Below are positions 49,443-61,144 of a DNA stretch of 64,000 bases, piece by piece. The DNA is taken from contig CM049308.1 in the NCBI GenBank assembly GCA_026874595.1, positions 23,338,367 to 23,402,366 of the forward strand, given 5' to 3'. The stretch comes from Sipunculus nudus (lineage: Eukaryota > Annelida > Sipuncula > Golfingiida > Sipunculidae). The notes below the pieces were generated by a model, which saw nothing but the letters and a program-made list of their open reading frames with translations, ran no database searches and was not told the origin of the DNA. The translations under genes and the position numbers were made by a program. Positions within the stretch are counted from its first letter, which is position 1. Each line of letters opens with the position of its first letter.

Positions 49443-49828
49443 ACTTATATGTGAGTTATATGTCACTTATAAGGGACATATATGGCACTTATAAGGCTCA
49501 TATATGTCACATATATGGGAGTTATAAGGCACATATATGTGAGTTATAAGGCACATATATGGGACATATATGGGAGTTATAAGGGACATATATGGGACAT
49601 ATATTGGAGTTATAGGGGACCTATATGTGGAAGCCTTATAAGTGACATATAAGGCCAATATATGTGACATATAAGGCTCCTACCTAATTTGCATATAAAA
49701 TCCATATACCAGACATATATGTGACATATATGGGAGTTATAAGGTTGGCTATAAGGGACATATATGGCACATATATGTGCCTTATATGTGCCATATAACT
49801 TTCACATATATGGCACTTATAAAAATTT
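49443..49828. repeat. Right subterminal repeat array
   Basis: About 16 degenerate copies of a 20-25 bp motif of the type GTTATAAGG(G/C)ACATATATGG. Frames that run through it are by-products of the repeat. Confidence 0.85.
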
Positions 49829-49838
49829 TTGGTAAGGG

Positions 49839-50130
49839 TGGGCCAAATTCTTAAATCTCACACATTAATTATCTTTAGATGTTGATAATTCAAGTTTGTT
49901 CAAATGGTTTTGGTTCAGTGATTTTGGCTGAGTTATGGTGAGTGATAAACCTGCAAAACATTTTTGACTGACGCCACTGAAGCCAATTTGTTTAATATTT
50001 TACAAGAATAATCCCCTCAATATATTCTTATAATAATTGTCTTTAATGGTTCCACATGAATGATTTTTGGCTGAATTATGGAGATTGAATTGAGTCATTT
50101 TACCATATATGTTAGCTGTGTGCAGCAGTT
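49839..50130 (+). mobile_element. Element H, right part (continuation)
   Basis: Resumes GGCCAAATTCTTAAATCTCA, then CAAGTTTGTTCAAATGGTTT and GATTTTGGCTGAGTTATGG, collinear with the units at 45290-45600. No defined 3' terminus. Confidence 0.6.
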
Positions 50131-50284
50131 ACATCTAGCCTGGCACAAGTTTATCGATCAGCATCTATAACATCATGCCACTAGATTTCAGGTTAAATTG
50201 CTTGACAGACTGCCAACTATTTTAAAGTTTGCAATAGGCCAGAGGTCAGCCTGGATCAATTTATAGCTTGTATCTGATTAGGCA

Positions 50285-50500
50285 ACAGGTCAAGAGTTCA
50301 CTCAGGGCAGCCAGTTGTAGGTCAAGATTTCACTCAGTGCAGTAGCTGGATTCTATTTTTAGCTTTGGCAGACTGCCAACTGTGTCAAATTATGCAACAG
50401 GTCAAGAGTTCATTCAGTGCAGCCAGGTACAGTTCAAAAGTTCACTCAGTCTAGCTAGGTGCAGGTCAAGAGTGCACTCAGTGCAGTAGCTTGAGCCAGC
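50285..50500 (+). repeat. Degenerate minisatellite, ~30-bp unit
   Basis: The word CAGGTCAAGAGTTCACTCAG followed by (T/G)GCAG(C/T) recurs at about 50287, 50317, 50400, 50430 and 50462, with one unit partly replaced by other sequence. Confidence 0.75.
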
Positions 50501-50599
50501 AATTTGTCACAGTTTACTCAGGGGCAACTGCCTTTCTCACCTAAGCCTGGTCAGCCCAGTGCATCAAATCAAGAAGTTTGATGTATTGGCCTAATGTTT

Positions 50600-50890
50600 T
50601 GACCTGTCTATGCGTCTTTGATGGCTTTCTTGTTCACAAGACAGGTGTCACCACCTACAATGACTTTTGCACAGTGTATGTGCCTGTGAATTTTATATAT
50701 CAGCCTGAAATTGGGCAGATTTATACATATCATAAAGCTTTGTCATAAACAAGACTGGTGGCACCACCTACATTAATTTTTGCACAGTGTATGTCCCTGC
50801 TTATTTCTCAGGAGGGGATATAAGCCTGGAATTGGGCATATGTATACATCTCTGATACCTTTGTCGTTTACAAGACATGTAGGCCTACTT
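50600..50890 (+). mobile_element. Old family B fragment
   Basis: Words in family B order: CACAAGACAGGTGTCACCACCT, GACTTTTGCACAGTGTATGT, CCTGAAATTGGGCAG, ACTGGTGGCACCACCTACAT. Both ends are lost and divergence is high. Confidence 0.6.
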
Positions 50891-51123
50891 GAAAAGTAAT
50901 GGCCCAGCGTTGAAGCATTATACCTGGTGTATAAACCATTGCACAGGTTTGCATTAGGCCTGGTAATCAAGTCCCAGTAGTTTGACACTGTCAAGATGTG
51001 ACCATAAGGACTGGTGAATACCTAGGACTTGCACACCATTCCTGTTTTGTTGTTAACAGCAGTGAAGGCTCAGATGGAAACAGTGTAAAATATAAATTAG
51101 TTCTCCTAACAGTACAGATAATA

Positions 51124-51216
<93 letters not shown>

Positions 51217-52468
51217 TTTCCCCTGACAAAATTACTGGAGTCTGTTATTAGTGGTCCCTCCAAAGAAAGAATAATATAAAACAACTGGGATCATGATTAT
51301 TAGAAACAACACGTTTCTATTGCATTTTTCCAAATTTATTAAGACCTGTGGTTTCTAAAATACCTGTGGTTTCAAAATGTAGCAGAACAAGACAACCTAT
51401 GAATAAATGAAGGAATGAATGAATATTTAATTAAGAAAATATTAGGCCTCAGGCCTATAATTCCGATAGTCCATGCATTCTTTAATATTGACTTAAACTT
51501 GATCATTTCTTCTTTTAAAAGCATAATGAACAAAAGCTGCTAGATTATTAATAACATCAGGATTTTCATTTGACATAAGTGATACAAAAGAACATTTACC
51601 TAATTTGAAAAAAAAAATGGTCTCTCAGATTATTATATAATGGACACTTGAATTCATTATGAAATGATATTCAGTTTCAACTTGCCTTTCACCATATTTT
51701 AAACAGTAAGCACAATTTATCTCAGTCCAGTGTGTCTTATCATGTCTTCTTTTTTAATAATTTACAAATTATGTGATGAAAATCTTAATCTAGCTAAACT
51801 GTTTTTTTTATTTTTTTTTTATCAACATTCAGATACATTTCCATGGTGTGATTTGAACACTGAGTATGTTTGTAAACCTTTGTTATTTGATATGTTATTC
51901 GATCATTCTTGCAAATAAATATCCTTTAGTCTTTTCAAATGTACTGGTAACTCTAAAATCCTGCAACAACTAAGTGTAACCTAAACCCAATGAAAATAAT
52001 AAATGTTTAACTTTTGTTGCCCAAGTTTTCCTTCCCAGTTCATCAAGCTTACATATAGTTGTTTCGGATACCTATTTGGTGTCATTCTTTATATTTTTGT
52101 CCAATACCTAACACATATGAATACATAATGAATTATCAAAGCTAGGTCATTGTCCACATTCACGTAGTGCAGCAGCAGTTGGTGATGAAGAATTTATCTT
52201 AAGAATGTAAGGTTTCCCAGGTAATGACTATTTGTCTGATGACTTACCTGAACTTGTAGTGAGTTTCATGCTATGTGAAGACACAAGAGGAGTCATGTTC
52301 TACCTGTTTAGTGATATTATATACATTGTTGATTTTTCATCTTTGTGATCTTTAATATATGTTATATATAACTATATAACATGAGTCTTTTGGAAAATCT
52401 GGAAAAAGAATGAGGTCCTGAGAAGAATTCTCTTCCTTTATAGGAAATAGGAGAAAACTGGAGTTTTT
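50891..52468. other. Unique AT-rich sequence
   Basis: Apart from the long AT microsatellite at 51126-51214, nothing recognised. Confidence 0.5.
51126..51214. repeat. (AT)n microsatellite, ~44 copies
   Basis: Uninterrupted TA run of 89 bp. It creates false isoleucine-tyrosine frames on both strands. Confidence 0.95.
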
Positions 52469-52513
52469 AGCTCAGCTGACTGAAAGTCAGCTGAGCTATA
52501 GCGATCACTCTTT

Positions 52514-52556
52514 GTCCGTCGTCCGTCTGTCCGTCTGTCCGTCTGTCTGTCCGTTA
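52514..52556 (+). repeat. (GTCC/GTCT)n microsatellite
   Basis: GTCY run at the fixed position just downstream of the family A 5' hairpin. Confidence 0.9.
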
Positions 52557-54530
52557 ACCAGGCACAAATCGTAACCGCTTGACCTGGAACCTTGTAACTT
52601 GGGATTCTGAGAGGTCCATAAAAAATCTCCTTGGAAACCAGAAATTAGGTCTCTGTTACCCATATCCTTCGAGCTATGTGGCCCCAAAGTACCCCCAAGA
52701 AAAGTCAAAAATTTCATACAAAAACTTCAATATCTCATTAACTACTTGACTGATGGTCATGATTTTTGGCATACATATTGATCATGAGATGTTACATCAC
52801 TTCCTGCAGACTGGTGGCGCCACCTCTATTTTTCGATTTTTTTACTAATTTTTTTCTCTATTTTTGAGACCTTTAAAAATGTGAACATCTGTTAACAAGG
52901 CACAAATCATAAAGACTGGACTTAGAATCTTAATTCTTGACACACTGAGAGGTCCATGAAAAATCTCCTTGGAAACCAGAAATTAGGTCTCTGTTACCCA
53001 TATCCTTTGAGCTATGGGGCCCCAAAGTACCCCCCAGAATAGTAAAAAAATTCATACAAAAACTTCAATATCTCAATAACTACATCACTGATGGTCTTCA
53101 TTTTTGGCATACACATTGATCATGAGATGTTCGATCAGTTCCTGCAGACTGGTGGCGCCACCTGTACTGTTTGATTTTTTACGATTTTTTCCTCTATTTT
53201 TGAGACCTTTGAGGATGCTGTCATCTGTTAGCGTGGCACAAATCGTAACGACTGGACCTAGAATCTTCATTTTCGACACACTGAGAGACCTATGAAAAGT
53301 CTCCATGGAAACCAGAAATTAGGTCTCTGTTACCCATATCCTTCGAGCTATGGGGCCCAAAATTACCCCCCAGAATAGTCAAAAATTTCATACAAAAACT
53401 TCAATATCTCATTAACTACATCACTGATGGTCATGATTTTCGACATACATATTGATCATGAGATGTTTCATCAGTTTGTGCAGACTGGTGGCGCCACCTG
53501 TATTTTTCAATGTTCACGAATTGTTTTCTCCATTTTTGAGACCTTTAAGGATGTAGTTATCTGTCAACAGGGTACAAATCGTAACGACTGGACCTAGAAT
53601 CTTCGTTCTTGACACACAGGGAGACCCATGATAAGTCTCCATGGAAACCTGAAATTTGGTCTCTGTTACCCATATCCTTTGAGCTATGGCACTCCAAAGT
53701 ACAGCTCAGAATAATGGAAAATTTGATACAAAAGCTAAAGTATCTGAACAACTAATGCAGAGATAACCATAATTGTTTGCATGGATATTGATCATGGAGT
53801 GTTTCATAAGTTTCTGCAGACTGGTGGCACCACCTGTATTTGTTCGTTTTTTTTTACGAAATTTTTCTGTATTTTTGAGACCTTTAAAGATATGAACATC
53901 TGTTAACAGGGCACAAATCATAAAAACTGGACCAAGAATCTTCATTCTTGACACACAGGGAGACCCATGAAAAGTCTCCATGGAAACTTGAAATTAGGTC
54001 TCTGTTACCCATATTCTTTAAGCTGTATGGGTCCAAAATACCCCCCCCCCCCCAGAATAATGGAAAATTTGATACAAAAACTGCAGTATTTCAATAACTA
54101 CAACACTGATGGTCATGATTTTCGGCATACATATTGATCATGAGCTGTTCCATCAGTTTTTGCAGACTGGGTGTGCCACCTCTATTTTTTTTTCAAATTT
54201 TTACGAATTTTTTTCTTTTTTTTGAGACCTTTAAAGATGTGGTTATCTGTCAACAGGGTACAAATCGCAACAACTGGACCTAGAATCTTCATTCTTGTCA
54301 TGCAAGGAGGCCCATGAAAGGTGCCTGTGGAAACTTGAAATTAGGTCTCTGTTACCCATATCCTTCAAGCTATAGGACTTCGAAGTATCCCTCAGAATAA
54401 TGGACAATTTGATACAAAAACTGAAGTATCTGAACAACTAATGCAGAGATCACCATGATTTTTTGCATGGATATTGACCATTAAGTGTTTTTATTAGTTT
54501 CTGCAGACTGGTGGAGCCACCTGTATTTTT

Positions 54531-55701
54531 GTATCCGCCAAAACGAAGTTTTGCGGATGCTATGTTTTTGACCAATTTCCTCCGCCGCCGCGGCGTTCGT
54601 TTCCAGAGAGCTCCTCGGAGACTAATGGACCGATTTTTCCCAAACTTACACCTATTATCGGGTCACATGTGAACTGGTGCCTAACCAATTTGCATTGACC
54701 TCTGACCTTTCCTCTCTATCCAGTGTCCATTTGTGGGTCTGTTTCCACTCATAAAACCTTATATCTAGGGAACTGTTTGACCGATCAGGAAATAAAATTG
54801 ATACAAATGTAGCCCTTGGATTGCTTTATAACATGCACAAAAAATGGTGGCGCCACCTGTAACCATGTTTGCACAGTGTCCATCTGTTCATCTGCCTTGG
54901 GTTAAAATCACTCATATCTCTGCAGTGAATTGACTAATTCACCTGAAATTGGTCATGTGTATACATCCAGGATAGCTTTCTTGATTTTATGACAGGTGGC
55001 GCCACCTACATTCACGTTCACGCTGATGACATCCAAGCTTATATCTCGGGAACCGTTTGACCGATCAGGAAATAAAATTTATACAAATGTAGCCCTTTGA
55101 TAGCTCTGTAACATACACAAAAAATGGTGGCGCCACCTGTAACAATGTTTGCACAGCGTCTGTCTGTTAGTCTGCCATGGCCTAAAATTACTCATTTCTC
55201 TGTAGTGGTTCGACATAACTGCCTAAAATTTTGCAGGTTTAAACATCGTGGACAGCTTTCTTGATTTTATGACAGGTGGCGCCACCTACATTCTAGTTAA
55301 CGCTGGACACATCCAAGCTCATATCTCAGGAACCATTTGACCGATTGGGCCAAAATTGTGCATGTGTTTAGATCTCACATAGGTCTTTATCATACACAAA
55401 ACTGGAGGGGTTACCTGCAAAGATTTTTGCACAGTGTTTGTCTGTTTGTCTGCCATGGGCAAAAATCGCTCATATACATGTAGTGGTTTGACTTTTCTGC
55501 CTAAAATTTTGCAGGTGTATACAACTTGGACAGCTTTCTGGATTTGTGGTAGGTGGCACAACCTACATACACATTTAGGCTGCAGACATCCATGCTAATA
55601 TGCAACATACCTCACTCTATTTCCCCTTGCCACTCAATCCATGCCTCACTATCCGATTTTGGCAGATACATGTAGTCACTTGTCGGTTACCCGTATTCTA
55701 G
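54531..55701 (+). mobile_element. Family B element, copy 4, nested in family A copy 3
   Basis: 5' hairpin GTATCCGCCAAAAC / GTTTTGCGGATGC, then CCGCCGCCG. GTGGCGCCACCT palindromes lie at about 54848, 54997, 55127 and 55278. The tail has a decayed GTAGTCACTTGTCGGTTAC hairpin and ends CCGTATTCTAG. T-runs lie on both sides, and family A unit sequence continues across the insertion. Confidence 0.85.
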
Positions 55702-55886
55702 TTTTAAAAGTTTACACATTTTTCTCTATTTTTGAGATATATAAATACAGACTAAATCTTGGCCTGTTGGTTAATCTGTTTGATGCTTCAGTTGAATGGG
55801 TATATACTACCATTCTGATGATAAAATTTCCTTTTGCGAATCTCTTCCCAGTCAGCTGAGCGTCATGACCCATGGGTCACTTGTTT

Positions 55887-56372
55887 AAAAGAAAAGAATG
55901 GGAATTCTGAATAGTTATATTGATAGCAAATTTGCTATTAGCTGGTTTATGTTAATTAGAGACAGAAATGTCGACTAAAAAACAGCATATATGACAAACA
56001 GTGCCAGCCTAAGGTATGGGATTAACTTTTAAACTTTAACTCTGGATTCATTACCATTTGTCGGTTTTTAATTGTGTGTGTTTCTTGTATTATCTGTTTC
56101 CGTGAAGTTCATTACATAACCAATTTTTGTAGGTTAAATATTAATAGGTCTTAAGATGAATAACCTGGCTTTATATCAACTCATTGTGTAAATGAATTTC
56201 ATATGACCTTATTATGATTCTCAGGAACTGTTGTGCTTTAGAAATAATTTTAATTTAATTACACTTAGCTATTTATTCAGTCTCCTGTTTACATAACGGA
56301 ACTAGAAATCTGCATTTGAAGGAATGCAAGCCTCAATCATTTTGGGGGTCCCTGTTGTTGGATGCTCCTAAA
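55887..56372. other. Unique AT-rich non-coding sequence
   Basis: No gene or repeat recognised. Confidence 0.5.
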
Positions 56373-57292
56373 TAGGGGTGTAACAATGCATCAAAGAACT
56401 GATGCATTAGATTGCAAGCCTTTAATTGAATTGTAATGGATTACTAACCTATGAATCAATTCATTTTTATCATTATATTTTTTGCATGTGCCATCCTAAG
56501 GTCCTCCTCCAGCTCTCAAATCTAACAGAGCAGTTCTTTACCATATGTGCCCTTAATCTTCTTTAAATGTTCCCTGGTGGACCACTCCACTTGCATAGAA
56601 AAATATATGGCAGCAGTAAACAAAGGGAGAGCTGGTTATGATTGCATGAGTTTTGTTGGGAACAAAAACACACACACACACACTGCTTCACAGTGCGCTT
56701 CTATTGTAGCATTCAGTGACACTGATGGCTCAGTATTACATCCTACCTGGCAATACAGAATTTCAGAGTAAGCTTTTCTGTTAGTCGGCCTTGATTTGAC
56801 TTAAACAAATCATGCGAATAGTTAACCTGCAAGCTTCCTTTGGAAGCAAAAGCTTAAAATTTTATGTGTGTGAAATTATATCTACAACCACAGGTTATTT
56901 TGCAAGGTTATTTGCATCCATGAACATAGAGACCCATCCTTCTAGGAGGCTTTGAAATTAGATTCAATCCATTAATAAATCATTAATGGTTAAATGCATC
57001 CTCATTCATTAAAACAATAAAATATTTAAAATGTGGTTGGCATCATATTCATGCAGGATTAAGGTTTTCACTTTTTCAGTGTTTCTCGAAGGTTCTTGTT
57101 TCACCATTTCACCATATAAGAGACCTACTAGAGAATAAGTATTATTATAGGAATTTTTTTCAAATAGTATGTGTGCAATTGCATTAGGAACTAAGGAAAA
57201 GTCAATTAAAAAAAAAGCTGTTGTTCATTTATAATAGCATTTTCTGAACATACAAGATCTATTATTATTCATAATATAAATCTTTTACAAAT

Positions 57293-58599
57293 TTGGGTTT
57301 GTCTAGCTGTCTGTCCGTCTGTCTGTCTCTGTCCGTCAGGGTTTTTCTTTCTGTGTGATAACTTTCCTTAATATTATCTGATTTCATTCAAATTTTGGTC
57401 AGTGATTGCTCTCATGCTTATGTTGGTTGGGATTGGTATTGACGTGTCTGGCTTCTGTGTGTCTGTCTGTCACTTTTCTGTCTGTCAGGTTTTCGTTTCC
57501 ATTTGATAACTTTCCTAAATATTATCCAATTTCTTTCAAATTTTGATCAGTAGATAACTCTGTGAAAGTCTTTGTCTCAGAATTCAAGGGCTTTATTTCA
57601 TCAACAATACAGAATCAGGCTTGACGTAGGTACCTGTAAACACATAACATATAACATAGATCAGTTGAATATCCTCTATTCAGTGATTGCTCTCTTGCAT
57701 ACGTTGGTTGGGATTGGTTTCGGAGTATCTGGCTTCTGTCTGTCACATTGTCTCTCTGTCTGTCAGGTTTTCATTTCCGTGCGATAATTTTCCTGAATAT
57801 ATCCGATTTCATTCAAATTTTTGTCAGTGATAAAATTAAATTCTCATGGTTTCCTTGGTTGGGATTGGTTTTGGAGTGTCTGGCTTCTGTCTGTCACATT
57901 GTCTGTCTGTCTGTCAGGTTTTCATTTCCGTGCGATAATTTTCCTGAATATATCCGATTTCATTCAAATTTTTGTCAGTGATAAAATTAAATTCTCATAG
58001 TTTCCTTGGTTGGGATTGGTTTCGGAGTGTCTGGCTTCTGTCTGTCACATTGTCTGTCTGTCTGGTTTTCATTTCCGTGCGATAATTTTCCTGAATATAT
58101 CCGATTTCATTCAAATTTTTGTCAATGATAAAATTAAATTCTCATGGTTTCCTTGGTTGGGATTGGTTTTGGAGTGTCTGGCTTAATTATGTCTGTCTGT
58201 CTGTCACTCTGCCTGTCAGTTTGTCTGTTTTTTGTTTCTGTGGGATAACTTTCCTAAATATTATCTTAGGTCATTAATATTTTGGTCAGACATTGCTCCC
58301 ATGCAAACCTTGATTGGGATTTGTTTTGAAGTGTCTGGCTTTTGTCTGTCTGTCACTTTGTCTGTCTGTCTGTCAGGTTTTTGTTTCCCTGCGATAACTT
58401 TTCTAAATATTATCTGATGTCATTCAGATGTTGTTCAGTGATTGCTCTCATGCTTACCTTGGTTGGGATTTGTTTTGAAGTGTCTGGCTTATGTCTGTCT
58501 GTCTATCTGTCTGTCACTCTGCCTGTCTGTCCGTTATCAAGCATGAAAAACAACAAGATCCCAAAGCGGAGGACATTAAATCCATGAATTTGCTTGTTT
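57293..58599 (+). mobile_element. Family E element, copy 2, 5'-truncated, ~8 units
   Basis: The hairpin head is missing; it begins TTTGTCTAGCTGTCTGTCCG with a GTCY microsatellite. About eight units of roughly 148 bp follow (near 57330, 57440, 57728, 57877, 58025, 58172, 58330, 58480). Each has a GTCTGTCTGTCAC run, GATAA(C/T)TTTCCT(A/G)AATAT and TTGGTTGGGATTGGTTT. It ends AGCGGAGGACAT and then GAATTTGCTTGTTT, as in copy 1. A 128-bp insertion interrupts one unit at 57552-57679. Confidence 0.75.
57552..57679. mobile_element. 128-bp insertion in family E copy 2
   Basis: The repeat word GATCAGTGATTGCTCTC is split: GATCAGT ends at 57551 and TCAGTGATTGCTCTC resumes at 57680, a TCAGT 5-bp duplication. 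The inserted piece has no recognised ends. Confidence 0.5.
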
Positions 58600-59279
58600 A
58601 ACTTTCAACTTGCCATCAATGATGGCACTTCTTATCCATCAAGGTTATATTTTCACTGTCATTCCCATTTCTCTAATTTGGTGAATTTGAAACCCTTGCA
58701 AGATAAAAGGCAACACAATAGTCAATGGTCCTTTAAAAAAAGAAGCTGTTTGTATAACAAATGTAGTGGAAAGTTTATTTATATACTGAGTTAGATGCAA
58801 CCTTGCATAAAGACAACTGGACTTTGTAATAAGATTACATGCATTATCAAATGATTAATGTTTAACTGCATGCATCCTTGTTTAGTGAAATAATATGACA
58901 TACAGTAAAGGGTATATTGACCATAGGAAGTATTTGTTGTGATAGAAATATAATTTATGGAAAGTGTGTGAAATGTTCATTGATGTTTATGCAGCATTTT
59001 ATGTCCTAAAAAATATTAAACTTCTTATTAATTATGAAAATTGATATAAGTAGGTGGTAATCATGGGGTCCAAACCATAAACTGTGATACATATGGCAGA
59101 AAGTTATCAGCTTTTTCAAATATAAAGCAAGCTTCAGCAGCAAGGTCAATGGGAATCGGTATATTTGTGGGCACATTTACATTTTTTCCCCTTCTAACAG
59201 GATTATTCTGTCCTCATGCACATTCCAGAAAATTGTTCAAGGTCACACAAGTAAAGTTGTTGAAGGCATCATGCCACAA
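58600..59279. other. Unique AT-rich non-coding sequence
   Basis: Nothing recognised. Confidence 0.45.
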
Positions 59280-59695
59280 CAGGGCTTGACATTATGGTCA
59301 ACCCTGTGCTTTGGGGCAAGTAAAAGTTCCTGAAAGTGGTACATGGAAGGGCAAACAAAATTTAGTCTTAATTCTCCTACTTGCCTGACTTATTAATGGG
59401 TCCAACATAAACCTTAAAACAATCATAAGTCAACCATTTTCCTTCTTGGAGTAAAGTAAAAAAATATTTAAATATCTTAAACTACATTAACATTTACCTG
59501 TACAAATACTGAAGAGAAATATTATTTTTAACATTCAATAAGATATATAATACAATCAGGTTGAACTAACTTTGTGTTTGTAGGGCCAGTAAAAAATCAT
59601 GTAGGACAACTAAAATTTAGACTTTACTTGCCCAGCTGGTCAAGTACATATAAAAATTAATATGAAGTAGTTTCAGATGATAATGTCAAGCCCTG
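59280..59695. mobile_element. 416-bp hAT-like MITE
   Basis: CAGGGCTTGACATTAT at 59280-59295 and its exact reverse complement at 59680-59695 form 16-bp perfect terminal inverted repeats. A second inverted pair, GGGCAAGTAAA and TTTACTTGCCC, lies further in. CAGGG starts are typical of hAT. Flanking 8-mers (TGCCACAA, CTGAAGAT) do not match, so the duplication is lost or the boundaries differ. No coding capacity. Confidence 0.7.
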
Positions 59696-61144
59696 CTGAA
59701 GATTAATTGATTCTGCCAACTGTGTCAGAAAAAAGGATAAAAGTGAGAAATGGCTTATCATGGGATCAATTTAACCTTTAAAGGGGCTTATAAGTCTGAC
59801 ATCCAACTTGTTAATTAACTAAAGATAATCCCTGAAAACTTTATAGAAATAGGCCAGAACCGGCTGACCCAACCACAAACAGGCTGAACATTTTGTCTTA
59901 TCCATGTGTTTATAACAAGTGGGGGGCCCATAAAAATAACCCAAACACATTCAACAGAACATCTGGTGGCAAGCCATATAAAACAGATATTTGCAAAAGG
60001 CATTTTGCAGCTAGTGACTGTTTAACTTCTGCATATATGCACCAACAACATTTTGTTGTGAGGTTTTTCCACTTTCCAATATTGCTTTTAGATACATCAT
60101 AGAAGCATTATTAGAACTTTTTATGACAGGAGTTACCTTTAGTTTATTAATATGAACTGAAATTAATCCAGAAATCACATAAATTCTAGGCCTGTGAATT
60201 GCTAAGGGGTCTTCAATTCAATTTGATTTTCGATTATTGGCTTTCAGTTCAATTCTCGAATTACTTATTGTATACATGCAGTCACAGTATTCTGTCAGAG
60301 ACATATATCTACTAAAATTTTTAATCCCATATGATGCTATGAAATACAGATTATTAAATACCTGATTATTATATACCTTAATGCAGACCAAGTAATATTT
60401 AAATCTTCTCATCTTTTATTGTGCTACCATCTAATGAAGGATTCAAGGTCACTTTCTTTGTTAAATAACAGTGCTGCTTCATGTTCACTGTTTATCTGTT
60501 CATAGTTAAGAGCTAGAGAGTGATAAAGGTATGAGAATAAATGAAATGCAAGAAATAAAATTAACCTACCTAGGTATTATTTCATGCCTGGCTTGATTAA
60601 AGACTGGCTTAATGACTGGCTTTGATTCAATGCATTGATTATTCAGTGCATTGTTACAGCCTTAATAAACTCTATAGAAAATGCTGGTGAATATATAGCT
60701 TCCTTTAAGCTGCCAGGAGTTCTGCTACATTGAAACAAAGCAAGCTCCACTGGCAGTCCCAGCAGGAACACTTCTTAGTTCACGGTTACACATTAATCAT
60801 ACCATGCATTAGAAGCTGTTTCATGTCTGGAAGACCAGCAACCAGATTCAAGGACCAATACAGAAAGTTCTTATGTCAACGTGTGATCTCACAAGTGGAG
60901 TCTTGGAGAACCCCTTTCATCAGTGTTGATGACATGTCTAGCCATGTGGGAGGAGGAACAATAGCGGAGAGTGCCAGGTTAATCCCCTCCTAAAACAAAC
61001 AGCAGCTGTTAAAACACCTGGATATAGGTCTTATAAAAGGCAACAATTGAAGCAGAATTTAGTTTTCAAAGGTGTTTTGAACTGCTTTTGAATGGTATCT
61101 GTTATCTTCCATTCTGTAAATCAAAACCTTTGATATATTTTTTT
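59696..61144. other. Mostly unique sequence
   Basis: The frame at 60730-60993 is less AT-rich but has no recognisable domain or splice sites. TTCAATTCAATTTGATTTTC near 60213 resembles a hAT-type subterminus. Nothing else. Confidence 0.4.

Larger units (their letters stand above)
45644..49838. mobile_element. 4.2-kb DNA transposon, CCCTTACCAAAA termini, CMC/CACTA-like
   Basis: The termini are inverted: CCCTTACCAAAAT at 45644-45656 and, on the minus strand, CCCTTACCAAAAAT from 49838. Both ends carry dense arrays of ATATATG/TTATAAGG-type subterminal repeats (45664-45965 and 49443-49828). It interrupts element H with a TG duplication. Subterminal arrays in both orientations plus a 2-bp duplication are features of the CMC (CACTA/Mirage) superfamily; that placement is inference. 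No transposase is visible, so this copy is non-autonomous. It encloses spliced-looking exons (46919-49200 region). Confidence 0.65.
45642..49840. other. 2-bp target-site duplication (TG) around the transposon
   Basis: TG at 45642-45643 and TG at 49839-49840. Removing the element plus one TG gives AACCACTGGGCCAAATT, the same length as the homologous word AACCATTTAGCCAAATT inside the preceding H unit (about 45486), so the empty site can be reconstructed internally. Confidence 0.65.
52469..55886 (+). mobile_element. Family A element, copy 3 (longest), with B copy 4 nested
   Basis: It starts after TTTTT with the perfect hairpin AGCTCAGCTGACT GAA AGTCAGCTGAGCT, then CACTCTTTGTCCGTC and a GTCY run (52514-52556). 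Six units of about 338 bp begin near 52552, 52889, 53227, 53563, 53902 and 54250. They carry GCACAAATC(G/A)TAAC, GTCTCTGTTACCCATAT and GGTGGCGCCACC (52813, 53152, 53488; decayed in later units). Family B copy 4 sits at 54531-55701. After it family A resumes (TTTCTCTATTTTTGAGA) and ends GTCAGCTGAGCGTCATGACC CATGGGTCACTTGTTT. A 12-C run lies near 54043. No protein encoded. Confidence 0.85.
56373..60664. mobile_element. Possible hAT-like element, 4.3 kb, or two separate ends
   Basis: Left TAGGGGTGTAACAATGCATC (56373 onwards) and the minus-strand right end TAAGGCTGTAACAATGCACT (to 60664) match as inverted termini at most positions, and both continue with ATGCATT-type words. The AGGGGTGTAAC start is typical of hAT-type non-autonomous elements. 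No transposase frame and no 8-bp duplication was found. Family E copy 2 and the element at 59280 lie inside. The two ends may instead belong to separate MITEs. Confidence 0.3.

Noticed and set aside
49443-49828. Coding frames across the right subterminal array
   Set aside because: Short tandem motif produces periodic open frames on both strands; no unique protein sequence.
50991-51284. Open frames on both strands rich in isoleucine-tyrosine
   Set aside because: Translation of the AT microsatellite.
60730-60993. 87-codon frame on the plus strand
   Set aside because: No domain recognised, no splice context, and not part of any repeat I could define.
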